Of a stretch of DNA of 10,810 nucleotides, positions 1-8,668 are shown piece after piece. The stretch is taken from assembly GCA_004151065.3 (NCBI GenBank), contig NWUY0304531045.1, forward strand, positions 7,960 through 18,769, read 5' to 3'. Made by a program: the position numbers and the translations under genes. The notes beneath the pieces were generated by a model. It searched no databases, was not told where the DNA came from, and worked only from the letters and a program-made list of their open reading frames with translations. Within the stretch, counting starts at the first letter, position 1. Every line of letters begins with the position of its first letter. This DNA comes from Larix sibirica (Eukaryota > Streptophyta > Pinopsida > Pinales > Pinaceae).

Positions 1-2
1 CA

Positions 3-131
3 GATCTCGGGCAAATGAAAATGAATCTCAAAGAATTGAGAGAGTTTTTTCTCACAACAAACCAATATACAACAACCTCTTTCGATTTATACACAAGTGT
101 CACAGATTTGGAGAACCAAATCCATCTCTAA
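3..131 (+). CDS. Possible C-terminal end of a gene lying left of the window (unrecognised)
   Basis: A frame open from the left edge runs 42 codons to TAA at 129-131. The peptide is mixed polar and hydrophobic, with a plausible amphipathic stretch (MNLKELREFF) and a Thr/Ser-rich part, and ends in DLENQIHL. I do not recognise the family. A frame of this length open to an edge is not rare by chance, so the only other support is that the DNA after it has the T-rich, stop-rich character of a plant 3' UTR. It could equally be noise. No start or splice site can be judged because the 5' part is outside the window. Confidence 0.22.
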   Translation, partial: DLGQMKMNLKELREFFLTTNQYTTTSFDLYTSVTDLENQIHL

Positions 132-810
132 GCCCCAATTTTCAGCAGTTTGGCCCAATTTTTGTGGCAGGCAGTTTCAGAAATTGATTGTAACTGATTG
201 TTATCTTTGGGATTTGGGAGGATTTCGACCTCATCATCTATATAATGCATATTGTAACATTTTGGAAAGGGGAGACTGATGAAGGTCGAATATTCTGGGA
301 GAATTGTACAGTTTTGCAATTTCTTATCTGTGTAAGAACTTCTTTGCTTTATGAATGACAAATTATCTATTTGGAGCTAGGTTTTAAACTTTATGCTGTG
401 TGGATATTCTGTGGTTCTGTTTGAACCCTTGTTTACATTCCAGTTTATATAGATGTTTTCTATATAGATCCTGTGTTGGTAAGTGGATATTTATGCTTAC
501 TGATGTTTGAAATGTTATTTTAAGTACCTACACTTTTACATATTGTGCAGTGATGAACTGTTTGTTTATTCCCTGTATTTGTATGTTTTGAAACCTGTCT
601 CTTGGATCCTGTACAACGGTACTGTCATTCCTTCTGCATTTGTGTCTCTGTACTTTGTCTTTACACACTTGACTTTTATATTGTTATCCACCAAAATCAC
701 AAAAACAATCCTTAAAATCTGAGGTGCGTGAACACTGCTATCCCGTAGTCAAGTTAGCAGACTTTAGGACTAACAGAGACCAACGATAAGTACAACTTAC
801 AATAAAATTT
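132..810 (+). other. AT-rich, 3'-UTR-like or intergenic DNA
   Basis: All three plus frames are interrupted frequently and the strand is T-rich (for example 380-700), as is common in plant 3' UTRs and introns. An AATAAA hexamer is present at 801-806. Short frames at 97-279, 128-361 (minus) and 507-722 start at non-ATG codons or have low-complexity hydrophobic composition, and I do not support them as genes. If 3-131 is a real gene end, this stretch would hold its UTR; otherwise it is plain intergenic DNA. Confidence 0.25.
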
Positions 811-2046
811 CTGTATTTACTATTTATCTATACATAATCGGATGATCTGCATAGAAGACTAGTTTAGATTCACCTAGTTGAATTGCCCATTTTTGAAACT
901 GGGTTTTACCTAACTAATGGAATTGCAAATACTTAGACAGTCCTATTTCTAGGGCTATTGCATTGGAAATCCTATTTTGGCAACAGCCAGGCAAGTTTCA
1001 CTGACAACGAGACTAAATTAAAAGGTCTATACAGGATGAAAGACAATGCAATTCACAAGGTTTCTAGATACAAGAAATGAAACATGCACAAGCATCATAC
1101 ATTTGATACACACAATGTTAAAAAATGACCAATCACATATAAGTGGTTTTTCCATTCTAAAGACAAATAAGGAAGAAAACACAACCAAGTAATACAATAT
1201 GCACAAGTTTGACTTCTTAGTAAATGTAACAAATATTGAATCTAAAATATTTTCATATGGGTTGGACATTGGCCAGTTCGTTTGGGTGATTTCTATATAA
1301 GAAGCAATCATGTTACTATAGTTTATAAAAGTGGATCAGGTTTCCATGGTGTGAAAGGAACAGGGAGCAATGTTACTATTAAGATCAACTCTCTCCAGTT
1401 GTTCATAATTTTTAAGCCCAAGAAATATTTTTCCAAGCACGGTCTATGTGAGCAAATTCAGAATTTTCAAGACATGAAACTTTTCAATAGCATGTGGGAA
1501 ATGGCCTCAGAGACTCTTGTTTCTCAGATTTATAGACTATTCTAAAGCAAAGTCATTAGATGTAAAAACTACACCTTCCCAATTACGAGGGCGAGAAGGC
1601 TATTGTAGTTCATTTTTTTCATGTTATTCGATCGATTCATGGAAACTTCTCCTTAACTTAAAACTAGCAATTGCCCCATAATGTGCAAATGGAAGCCGAA
1701 AGGGAAAAAAATAGTAGAGATAATAAAGTGAAAAAGAGAGTAGTAAAACAAATGTCATGAAGAGCTTGTTGTGTGGTTTCCTTTGAGTTGTATAAATGAT
1801 GATTAATTGAAGTTTTTTATGAATACGATGCTAACTCATTTTGCAATCTCTTGGTTTGATTCTAAAATTTTCTTTTCAAAGGAAGGGAGTTCTATTACAA
1901 TTTTAATTTTTCATGGTTGTTTGAAAAAATAAATTTATATTTTGATGTAGAAATTTTGACTCTAGAAAAATATCATTTTTCTCTTCTAAACTCTCCACCT
2001 TATGATTAAGTTATATCTCATTTGGACTTGAAGGCTCAATGATTCC
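811..2046. other. No recognisable gene; AT-rich intergenic DNA
   Basis: Two overlapping open frames occur here: 1027-1311 minus (94 codons, hydrophobic and Cys-rich) and 1282-1545 plus (87 codons from a TTG). Neither has a motif I recognise. They overlap on opposite strands only slightly, and no start or splice context sets either apart. The plus frame has a less biased amino-acid mix (GSGFHGVKGTGSN near the start, LCEQIQNFQDMKLFNSMW later) and could be an old exon remnant, but this is a guess. No repeats or RNA genes were seen. Confidence 0.3.
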
Positions 2047-2304
2047 TTAGTAATTGGTAAGGGTGTAGTTGTGATATCTCCAAATATGTCCCTCTATAGT
2101 ATATAGCACAATATCATCGTATTCTAAGTCAGTTCCAAAATCAAGCTTTTGATCATTGACAGACAAAGATGGGGATAACCCACGACCCACCCTTTGGCTT
2201 TTGATTGTTGGAAATCCAAGAAGGGGACAATGTTTGAAGCCATGAAAGACAATTTGGAGCTTTCCATAATTAAAGCTACGATTAACAATTCTTTTTGTTT
2301 TCAT
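2047..2304 (-). CDS. Unrecognised 85-codon open frame, possible decayed exon
   Basis: From ATG at 2304 (minus strand) to the stop at 2047 there are 85 codons with a balanced amino-acid composition. The middle contains GLSPSLSVNDQK and the end DLEYDDIVLYTIEGH, which looks more protein-like than the AT-driven frames around it. In-frame stops lie directly upstream of the start (TGA beside the ATG). I do not recognise a domain, there is no neighbouring exon I can join it to, and no membrane segment or signal peptide is evident. It may be a transposon or gene relic, or chance. Confidence 0.18.
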   Translation of the reverse strand: MKTKRIVNRSFNYGKLQIVFHGFKHCPLLGFPTIKSQRVGRGLSPSLSVNDQKLDFGTDLEYDDIVLYTIEGHIWRYHNYTLTNY

Positions 2305-3870
2305 CAAATAATTAGATTTCTAACTTCTTTTGAATTTGAGTAGCTAATTACAATTATAATAATCTAGGTTTAGGTTTAAAGTAGCTTACCTAAAATTTAA
2401 ATGAATGTATATTTGTAGAGTTTATGTCTCCTCGCTAGTGATATTAAATGTTCATAGACATACCTTTGTTCCTAGTTTCACCTTTTTGACCTGTTTTGTG
2501 TTTGATGAATTTTACAAGGATAGTGGAGGCTAGATAGTAATATTAAGTATATAACTTCTTTGAATTCAATTAAAGGTAATGTTTCCCTTTCTCAATATAA
2601 GTTTTCTAATTCATGCCATGCTTCATTTCCTTAAAGTGATGCCAATTGTAGGAATATGTTTATGAGGGGTTGGGTTTTTTTTGTAAGATTGAATGCATGT
2701 CTACATCCTCTACTTTCGATGGAAGGATTGGGACCTTTAATGTGTGCTAGGATATATCCATACTAAGTTGTTTTTGGAGTTGCCCTTCCCTTGAAAATTT
2801 TATTTATAGGTTTACAAAACATGGAAGATGATAATCCTCAATATAATTATTTTGCATGTCACTAATTTTTATGAAGTAAATGAGTATCCATTGTTGATTA
2901 CATATATTTTGAAATTTGTATAGTGAGCATGGAGAAATCATAATTCTGAAAATTTGATCATACATCAAGAAATATAGTCATGCAATATTAATTGAAAGAG
3001 TTAAAAATTTTATTGGTTCCTAAATCAAATATTTTACTTGTTAGACATGTTATTGAGTAAATTGTGTTGTAGATTCAATAATTATTTTTTTTCTTTGAAA
3101 GACTTTTGATTACCTTGAGAATCAATTATTCAATTCCTTTTGTAATGTCTACAAAATTAGGAAATTCAATTGCTTGTCAAATTTCTCTAGAATTATATTA
3201 TACATTATGGAAGTAAGAGATCCAAAGTAAAAACAAGGAGATTGTTTTAACATTAGTAACATATAAGGAAAGGCATGAATTAAACCTAAATTCTTCCAAT
3301 AGGTGAGACATTTGTAATTGCTAAATGCATGATATGAGTTTATTTTCTTATATTATGATATAGGTAGTTTTGAATATTGTTATAAATCAATTTCCATACA
3401 ACATGATTTCTATAGCAAGTAGACAATAGACATATGCTAGTATGATAATGTGACATATTTAGGATGTGTTCAAGTAGGTTGCATGTGTTGAGATCCATTT
3501 TTGTTAATTCTATTCTTATAGTATTCAAGTTGTTCATCTTTGTCAACTCTACTCTTGTGATGGTTGATCTTTAAGACAACAATCATCTGTTGGAGTACTT
3601 GTAAATTCATTTCTTCACATTTTGGGATGGATTTGTCTCATTGGATTGTAGCTAGCTAGTTATGTGTCTCCATAGCTTTGTACCAACAAAATAAAATATT
3701 TGAAGGAACAAACATTATAGAGTCACTTATATTATTGGACAATCATATAGTTTCTATTTCATGGACAATGCAAGAAGAAGAGAATCATTATTCCAAGAAC
3801 AAGTTAACCATCAATCTTTGTTATGCTCGCATTTCAAAGTAAATTCTTGTCATGACTTTACATGATCATA
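2305..3870. other. No recognisable gene; strongly AT-rich intergenic DNA
   Basis: All six frames are heavily interrupted. The only longer frame, 3340-3546 on the minus strand, is Asn/Ile/Leu/His-rich, as expected from AT-rich sequence read by chance. No tandem repeat, tRNA-like element or terminal inverted repeat was seen by eye. Confidence 0.35.
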
Positions 3871-3883
3871 CCCCCCTTAAAAA

Positions 3884-4290
3884 GTCTAAATTTTGGTTTG
3901 TAAACAAAGTTGGCCTTGAATTTTTATTTTCTTCTTCATCTTTCATCCATCCTATTGTTATATCCAAATACTTCACATAATACCACATGTAATTTTAAAA
4001 TTGAGAAAAAAGTTGGCAGTAAAGAAAAACATCCAGGAGACAAGTCATTAAACACTAAATTGTATTTGTGCTTAAGTAGCAGTTCTAAGTTATTCTATAT
4101 TAACATTTCTTTCATAATCAATTCCAAAAGCAAGTTATCTACAAATTTCATCCTGCATATAGTAGTGTAGGTTTTCTGCATGAGTTGAGACATAAATAAT
4201 TAGACAATCTTGACACCCTCTTCTCTTGTCTTTGACATTTTCCCATACAAATCAATACTAAATATGGTCTCCAAATAGTATTTTTGGCAA
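3884..4290. other. No recognisable gene
   Basis: A plus frame at 3910-4170 starts from a TTG and is dominated by Leu, Ser, Asn and Lys with a hydrophobic first third. This is typical of chance reading of T-rich DNA and I do not support it. The 4200-4502 minus frame overlaps the 96-bp duplication and is treated with it. Confidence 0.3.
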
Positions 4291-4486
4291 ACATTAACTT
4301 TAAGATTATGAAACTTTGAGCACCTACCTAAACATAGGTAGGAATATCTGTCAATCCAATATATTGTGATGTACAAAAAACATAAAACATTTACTTTAAG
4401 ATTATGAAACTCTAGGCCTCTGCCTAAACATAAGTAGGAATATCCATCAGTCCAATATATTGTGATGTATGAAAAACATAAAACAT
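4291..4486. repeat. 96-bp tandem duplication (two copies)
   Basis: Copy 1 is 4291-4386 and copy 2 is 4387-4482, with the match continuing a few bases to 4486. I count 13 differences over 96 bp, about 86% identity, so the duplication is old. The unit length is a multiple of three, so a minus-strand frame (4200-4502) reads through both copies and shows an internal peptide repeat (ITIYW..YSYLCLGR, then FHNLKVN). That frame has no recognised domain and is probably a by-product of the duplication. Copy 1 contains a perfect 7-bp inverted repeat (CCTACCT at 4323-4329, AGGTAGG at 4336-4342) that is degraded in copy 2. Confidence 0.9.
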
Positions 4487-4911
4487 AAAGTCTTAAAGTC
4501 ACCCAATGGTGTCACAAAATTATCTAAAATCTTTGAACCTTTCTTGCAAAAGAAAATGCACAGAGAGCTTACACTTTTCTGACATAAGAGCATTTGTTTT
4601 TTAAAGTCTCAAGTTGTTCTAGATTTGACAAAAAAACAAATTTCTAGCAAAATAAAATGGAGCTTGATCTTGGCATGCAAAACGTTGAATGCCATAAAAG
4701 TTGGGCCAAATAAGAGTCACCATCTCCATAATTGATTTCAATTTCATAGTGCTAGATCCTAAGGGTATTAAGATCATTTACTAGTAAGTTATAACCTAAG
4801 GAATATGTACCTAACCTGTAAGGTTCATCTCACATGCTACACAGTGAGATATAAATTTGGATATACATAAATACAACTTTTAGGTTATTTGTAGCTCAAC
4901 ATATCAATAGG

Positions 4912-5112
4912 TTAAACTATATTATCCTTCCCTTGAGCAAAGAACCATGCAGAACGGTCTCTCGATTGATTTGCAGAGAACGCGAAAAATAAGTAGTGAC
5001 ATCCACATAGCTTAAAACCCTTATGAAGTATTTGCTTCACATGCTCAAAAAGCGTTGTCCTATATGCAGTAGAACCAAATGAAACTTCTTTAACAATGGG
5101 TGTTGTTAACAC
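4912..5112 (-). pseudogene. Fragment of a plant-type RNA-dependent RNA polymerase (RDR) gene
   Basis: Intact cellular RDRs copy single-stranded RNA to double-stranded RNA in the RNA-silencing pathway. The minus-strand frame contains TAYRTTLFEHVKQILHKGF followed by AFSANQSRDRSAWFFA, which matches from memory the conserved block of the eukaryotic RDR family ahead of the catalytic region (usual form: AFS.(S/N)QLRD.SAW(F/M)FA). Only this segment of roughly 50 residues is recognisable. The frame closes at 4912 soon after FFAQGKDN, and the metal-binding DLDGD catalytic motif is absent from the window. The next expected conserved part (arginine- and alanine-rich, around RNVAK.AARxGQ) was not found downstream, and an in-frame stop lies a few codons before the listed start, which is a GTG and not a real initiation codon. 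I read it as one broken or captured exon. The RDR1/2/6 clade cannot be decided. A distant exon of a real gene is a less likely alternative. Confidence 0.7.
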
Positions 5113-5121
5113 TAAAATTTA

Positions 5122-5625
5122 CCCCATCAAAATTTTTAGCTTTTCATCACTTTTGCATCGAACTTACCAAATTCTCCGTCACCAAAATTTTGTCCGAAGA
5201 GTCATTGTATTTTGTTTAAAATTTTAGTCTCTAATTTTGCTAAAAGCCTTTTCCTTAGGTAACTCATTTATGGATTTTTAATGTCTTATGGCAAATTTCA
5301 AACTTTTTGATGTTGAAATCCACTTTGTTTATCCTTTTGAATCTAATGTCAAGGTTTCGTTTCTAAAATCGCGTTGCTGGTGCATGATCCATTTTTAATT
5401 TTTATCATAAGTGACTTATGCTTAAGTTTTTTTAAAGGATGGCTTATTCCTTTTCTTTTCTGTTGAATTGATAATGAATTTTTAACCTTAATCATCCCAT
5501 ATGCCTTTTAAATAAAATCATGAAGCCTCACTTTAGGCCCATGAATAAATAAAGTGTCTTGTGTTTAAAGTCGAGTCATTTATCTACGATTCTTCTTCAT
5601 TGTGCTTAATGTCAAAAACTCGTCT
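5122..5625. other. No recognisable gene between RDR fragment and tandem duplication
   Basis: All frames are stop-rich and no extension of the RDR similarity was found upstream of the fragment on the minus strand. The sequence has a slightly more mixed composition than 2300-3870 and could be part of an old LTR, but I found no paired copy in this window to support that. Confidence 0.3.
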
Positions 5626-5765
5626 AATGTATCCATGTGTATCCCAAAGTCAAAGACCGAATGTTAGAAAGATGACATGGTTTCAATGCTTAACAAATGT
5701 ATCCATGTGTATCCCAAAGTCAAAGACCGAATGTTAGAAAGAAGATATGGTTTCAGTGCTTAACA
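5626..5765. repeat. 70-bp tandem duplication (two copies)
   Basis: Copy 1 is 5626-5695 and copy 2 is 5696-5765. The two differ at only three positions (two within the GATGACATGG/GAAGATATGG block and one in TTTCAATGCT/TTTCAGTGCT), so the event is much younger than the 96-bp duplication at 4291. The unit is not a multiple of three and lies in no supported gene. Confidence 0.95.
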
Positions 5766-5915
5766 AAAAAGGTTTAGCCCTAGATTCTGTTAAGGCATTG
5801 ACTATACCACGCCAATTCTTGGCACGAGGTGGCTTTATGGATTTAGTATGAAAATATGGCAGATGTAGCATGAGGGACCATTTGTTCAATTCTCATTACC
5901 ATCGTGGAGTAGTTC

Positions 5916-6838
5916 TTGCGGCCATGTCATATATGTATTGCATCTTGGTGTTTGCTTCTCATATCATTTTCAATTTTTGGATGGAATAAGATGGCAGGTC
6001 CGAAGGCTCGAAAATATTTCCTTGCATTTGCACAAAACAATGAAACTTCTCTTTATCCAAAAGGGTGTATTGTTTTGAGAAAGGGTGTATGGTTTTGAGA
6101 GGTAATTGCTTATCCAAAGCAAAGAGATTGAAGAATGAGAAACAATCATCTCATCCAGTTTATTATTGTATGGTTCGTTCAGTTCTCTACTCTCGTCAAG
6201 GGAAGCACAAACTTATTGTTTGCTACAATGGAGGAGATGATTTTGAGAAGGTGCTAATGTATTTCCAAAGAATGAAAGCTCAAGTGACAAGTGTTAGAGG
6301 TTATCAAGCATCCATGCGTAAAATTCATCAATGTCCAACAACGCCAAGTTTACACCAGGTGTTGAGCAAGACTAAGCATGCCCGTGGATATAATTGTGAT
6401 AATCATTTATAGGAAGCAAGTGTGTGATAGTTGGTTTATTCCATTTGAAGTTCCTTTCATGCTGTCGAGAATATGGATGGTGAGCTTCTGGGAATTATGG
6501 GAGATCCATGGGTTCTAGAAGAAACCCCAATTACTGTAGAATTGTATTCCATCAAAGGATTCCAAAACCAAGAAGCAATAGATTATGACATCGCTGCATT
6601 AAAGATGAGATTTGAAAAGGCCTTGTGGCATGTTCCCTTAAATCGTACTCTTTATGAATTTGATTTTGTAAAAGAGAAGACAATGCAGTTCAGTGAGAAA
6701 TGAAGACGACACATATTGTCCTCCTTATGACAAGAAGGTTCTTTAATTGAACTATCTGAAAAAGCATTAAGTTGGTCTAAGATTGGAAGCCATGATGTTC
6801 AACAATTAAACGCATTGGTTGCATCCCACATGGAAGCA
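5916..6838 (+). pseudogene. Decayed coding remnants, family not recognised
   Basis: A run of plus-strand blocks has protein-like composition but shifting frames. One frame at 5916-6098 includes MAGPKARKYFLAFAQNNE. A second frame covers 6065-6409, including VYYCMVRSVLYSRQGKHKL and VLMYFQRMKAQVTSVRGYQ, then has stops near 6410-6440, and resumes at 6473-6700 with DPWVLEETPITVELYSIKG and WHVPLNRTLYEFDFVKEK. A shift near 6693 gives NEDDTYCPPYDKKVL, and another near 6740 gives LSEKALSWSKIGSHDVQQLN up to TAA at 6839. The continuity of low-bias peptides across small shifts is what a decayed cDNA or exon chain looks like. I cannot name the family. The block directly precedes the E1-like region on the same strand, but I do not see E1 similarity in it, so it may be a second captured gene. 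A 20-bp tandem duplication at 6061-6100 disrupts its start. Confidence 0.45.
6061..6100. repeat. 20-bp tandem duplication
   Basis: AAGGGTGTATTGTTTTGAGA at 6061-6080 is followed directly by the same unit at 6081-6100 with one change (T to G at 6091). Twenty bases is not a multiple of three, so it shifts the reading frame between the 5916-6098 and 6065-6409 blocks. It is a probable lesion of the decayed coding remnant. Confidence 0.9.
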
Positions 6839-6840
6839 TA

Positions 6841-7316
6841 AGTGTTATTGATATGGAAAATGTATCAAAGCCAAATATGATTAATCAGGTTTTGTATCAA
6901 GTAGATAACTTGAGTAGATAAAAAAAAACCTTCAGCGTCATGGCTTTGTGAAGAATTAACCTTGCAGATCAAGTACGTGCTCTGCATGCGAAGTTTGGCT
7001 CTGAGACTGAGAATATATTTGACTAATCTTTCTTTGGTTCAATTTCAGGTGTCGTCTCTGTTGTTGACACACCATCATCAAGACTGTATATTGATGCTTG
7101 ATGTGTTGCATATCGTAAGCCAATGATTGATGGAGGCAACATGGTACTAGAGGAATCAATTAAAAAAAATCAATACTACCTGCAAGGCAGCATATTTTTG
7201 AAATGTTAAGAGATGCTCTCGTCAAATACAGAACATTAATGTTTTTGATGCTTGTATGGAATGGGCTCGGTTACAGTTTGAAGATTTTTTTTTCAAGTAG
7301 CATCAAACAAATTTAA
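6841..7316 (+). pseudogene. Ubiquitin-activating enzyme E1 (UBA1-like) pseudogene fragment
   Basis: E1 activates ubiquitin with ATP, adenylates it and carries it on a cysteine thioester. The frame from 6841 reads through TAA 6919, TGA 6949, TAA 7024 and TGA 7099. From 6952 it gives RINLADQVRALHAKFG, SETENIFD, a hydrophobic VVSVVD strand, RLYIDA and CVAYRKPMIDGG. These correspond from memory to the E1 adenylation-domain segment INP..., ETENVF, VINALDN, ARLY(M/V)D and C(V/L)YY(R/Q)KPLLESG. After an A8 run (7162-7169) the frame moves by one. It gives VFDACMEWARLQFEDFF, then after a T9 run (7285-7293) SSSIKQI, matching the later part of the catalytic-cysteine domain (TWARLKFEDYFSN..KQL). About 60-90 family residues between the two blocks, including the active-site cysteine, are missing. 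VDNLSR at about 6901-6918 may be the remnant of the upstream SNLSRQF motif. A full E1 is over 1,000 residues, so this is a short dead piece. No introns are evident across the blocks, so it could be a retrocopy or a transposon-captured fragment. Confidence 0.62.
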
Positions 7317-8668
7317 AATAACTATTAAAAGTAAGTCCTAGGTGTTTAACTATTTTCCAACAACAACAAAGGAAGTGATCAAGCATAGTTCCAGCTTATG
7401 TCAAACAATGACAAGATGAACACACAGCCACATCATCTTCCATCTCTTCCATTGGCACTTAATGTCAATCATTCTCACTGAATTTCAACACTTTTTCCAA
7501 AGCTTCAAGATTGTGTAAGGCGTTGTTGATGGTGATTTCATAGAATTTGGAGCGAAAGGAATTTCCAAGTGTTGTATCTTATTTCCAAGTTTATGAGTAT
7601 CAGTTAGCGTTTATCCTACCCAAGTGTAAATCTAGGGCACCCATTAACTTCCAAGTACTAAGTGCCCAAATGCACAAGTGTCCATTAAGTGGAGCTACCG
7701 GGAATTCCAACACGGGTACAAGATCAGTTGTTTAAAACAAACTCCAAATTTCTAGGAGAAGAATGAACGGATAGTTGAATAATCACTTCTAGCATTCCAA
7801 AATATGAAGATAATGAATGTATTGGTGGCAGGGTATTTTGTCCGACATTGGTAGCAGAGGAAGAAATTGGATACCCGAGAGGTCAATCCCATATTTAAAG
7901 GCAACTAACAGTCACAGGTGGCAGAGCATTTTAAGGGCAGAGTATATCTTGAATCATAAAATTATTATTTGTTAAAATCCAGTTCCAACAATCAAAGGGT
8001 CAGCTCCAGATATGAAGTCGAAAACTAGAATTTCTAGGCAGTCAATTAAGATCCAGATTCAATGGCATCTAAATCGAGCTGTGACCTATTTTGGGTTTAA
8101 TGATAAATTTTAATTCCGAGGAATCTGTAACAGTTCATGGATTATATTTTCTATATATTCATGCAATTAGAATATATGGGGGTTCAGTCTAGAGGCCCGA
8201 GAAAGATTTAGGAAGCAGAATCCTGTCTGAAATTGCTTGTAAGCCTGAGGGCATTTAACGTCTAAAATTTTATGTGATTGAAGAGGTAACTTCTTTGTCT
8301 TTAATTTATTTAGTCATCTTATTTGAACAAATTGCAGAATTTGAGGATCAATGGTTGTGTTTGATTAATAGATTCCTGACCTCTGTTGTAACTTTCTTGT
8401 CAATCATTGTTTTATTCAAGTACTTTTCTAATTCATTTAACCGAGAGGATCTCTGTTTGATGGATGTTCTACTTTATGTTTCCTTCTCTTTTCTTCCACA
8501 TGCCATCATCTGATAACTCAGCACGATTACCTTCAATCTACAAAAATTTTATGACTCCATGCCCAATGTTGTATCATTGATCTGCAGTTTGATTGCTAGC
8601 CTCTCCATCTCTCATTCAGTCTTGTTTCTAGCGCTAACAGGTGCTATACGCACATTTAACACCGTTGA
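7317..8668. other. No recognisable gene downstream of the E1-like remnant
   Basis: E1 similarity fades after the SSSIKQI block. The peptide NYFPTTTKEVI a little further on might be a frame-shifted trace of the next E1 segment, but it is too short to claim. Frames at 7547-7735 and 8274-8513 lack recognisable motifs; the second is Leu/Phe/Ile-rich and resembles chance reading of T-rich DNA. The word TTCCAAGT recurs at 7563, 7583 and 7651 without forming a real tandem array. A GTAAC...TTGCAG pair around 8286-8337 has intron-like ends, but neither flank is recognisably coding. Confidence 0.3.

Noticed and set aside
507-722. 71-codon plus frame with apparent membrane-like hydrophobicity
   Set aside because: T-rich DNA produces Phe/Leu/Tyr/Val-rich peptides by chance; there is no supporting motif or context.
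2362-2380. TAGGTTTAGGTTTAAA resembling plant telomere repeat TTTAGGG
   Set aside because: Only two imperfect units, lacking the GGG runs; chance in AT-rich DNA.
4200-4502. 100-codon minus frame as a real protein gene
   Set aside because: The open length is explained by duplication of a 96-bp unit; the peptide is rich in Tyr, Leu, Cys and Ile without a recognised motif.
6956-7159. 67-codon minus frame opposite the E1-like block
   Set aside because: It is the shadow of the E1-like coding remnant on the other strand and shows no domain.
8286-8337. Intron-like GTAAC...TTGCAG segment
   Set aside because: It is very short for a plant intron and neither flank is recognisably coding.
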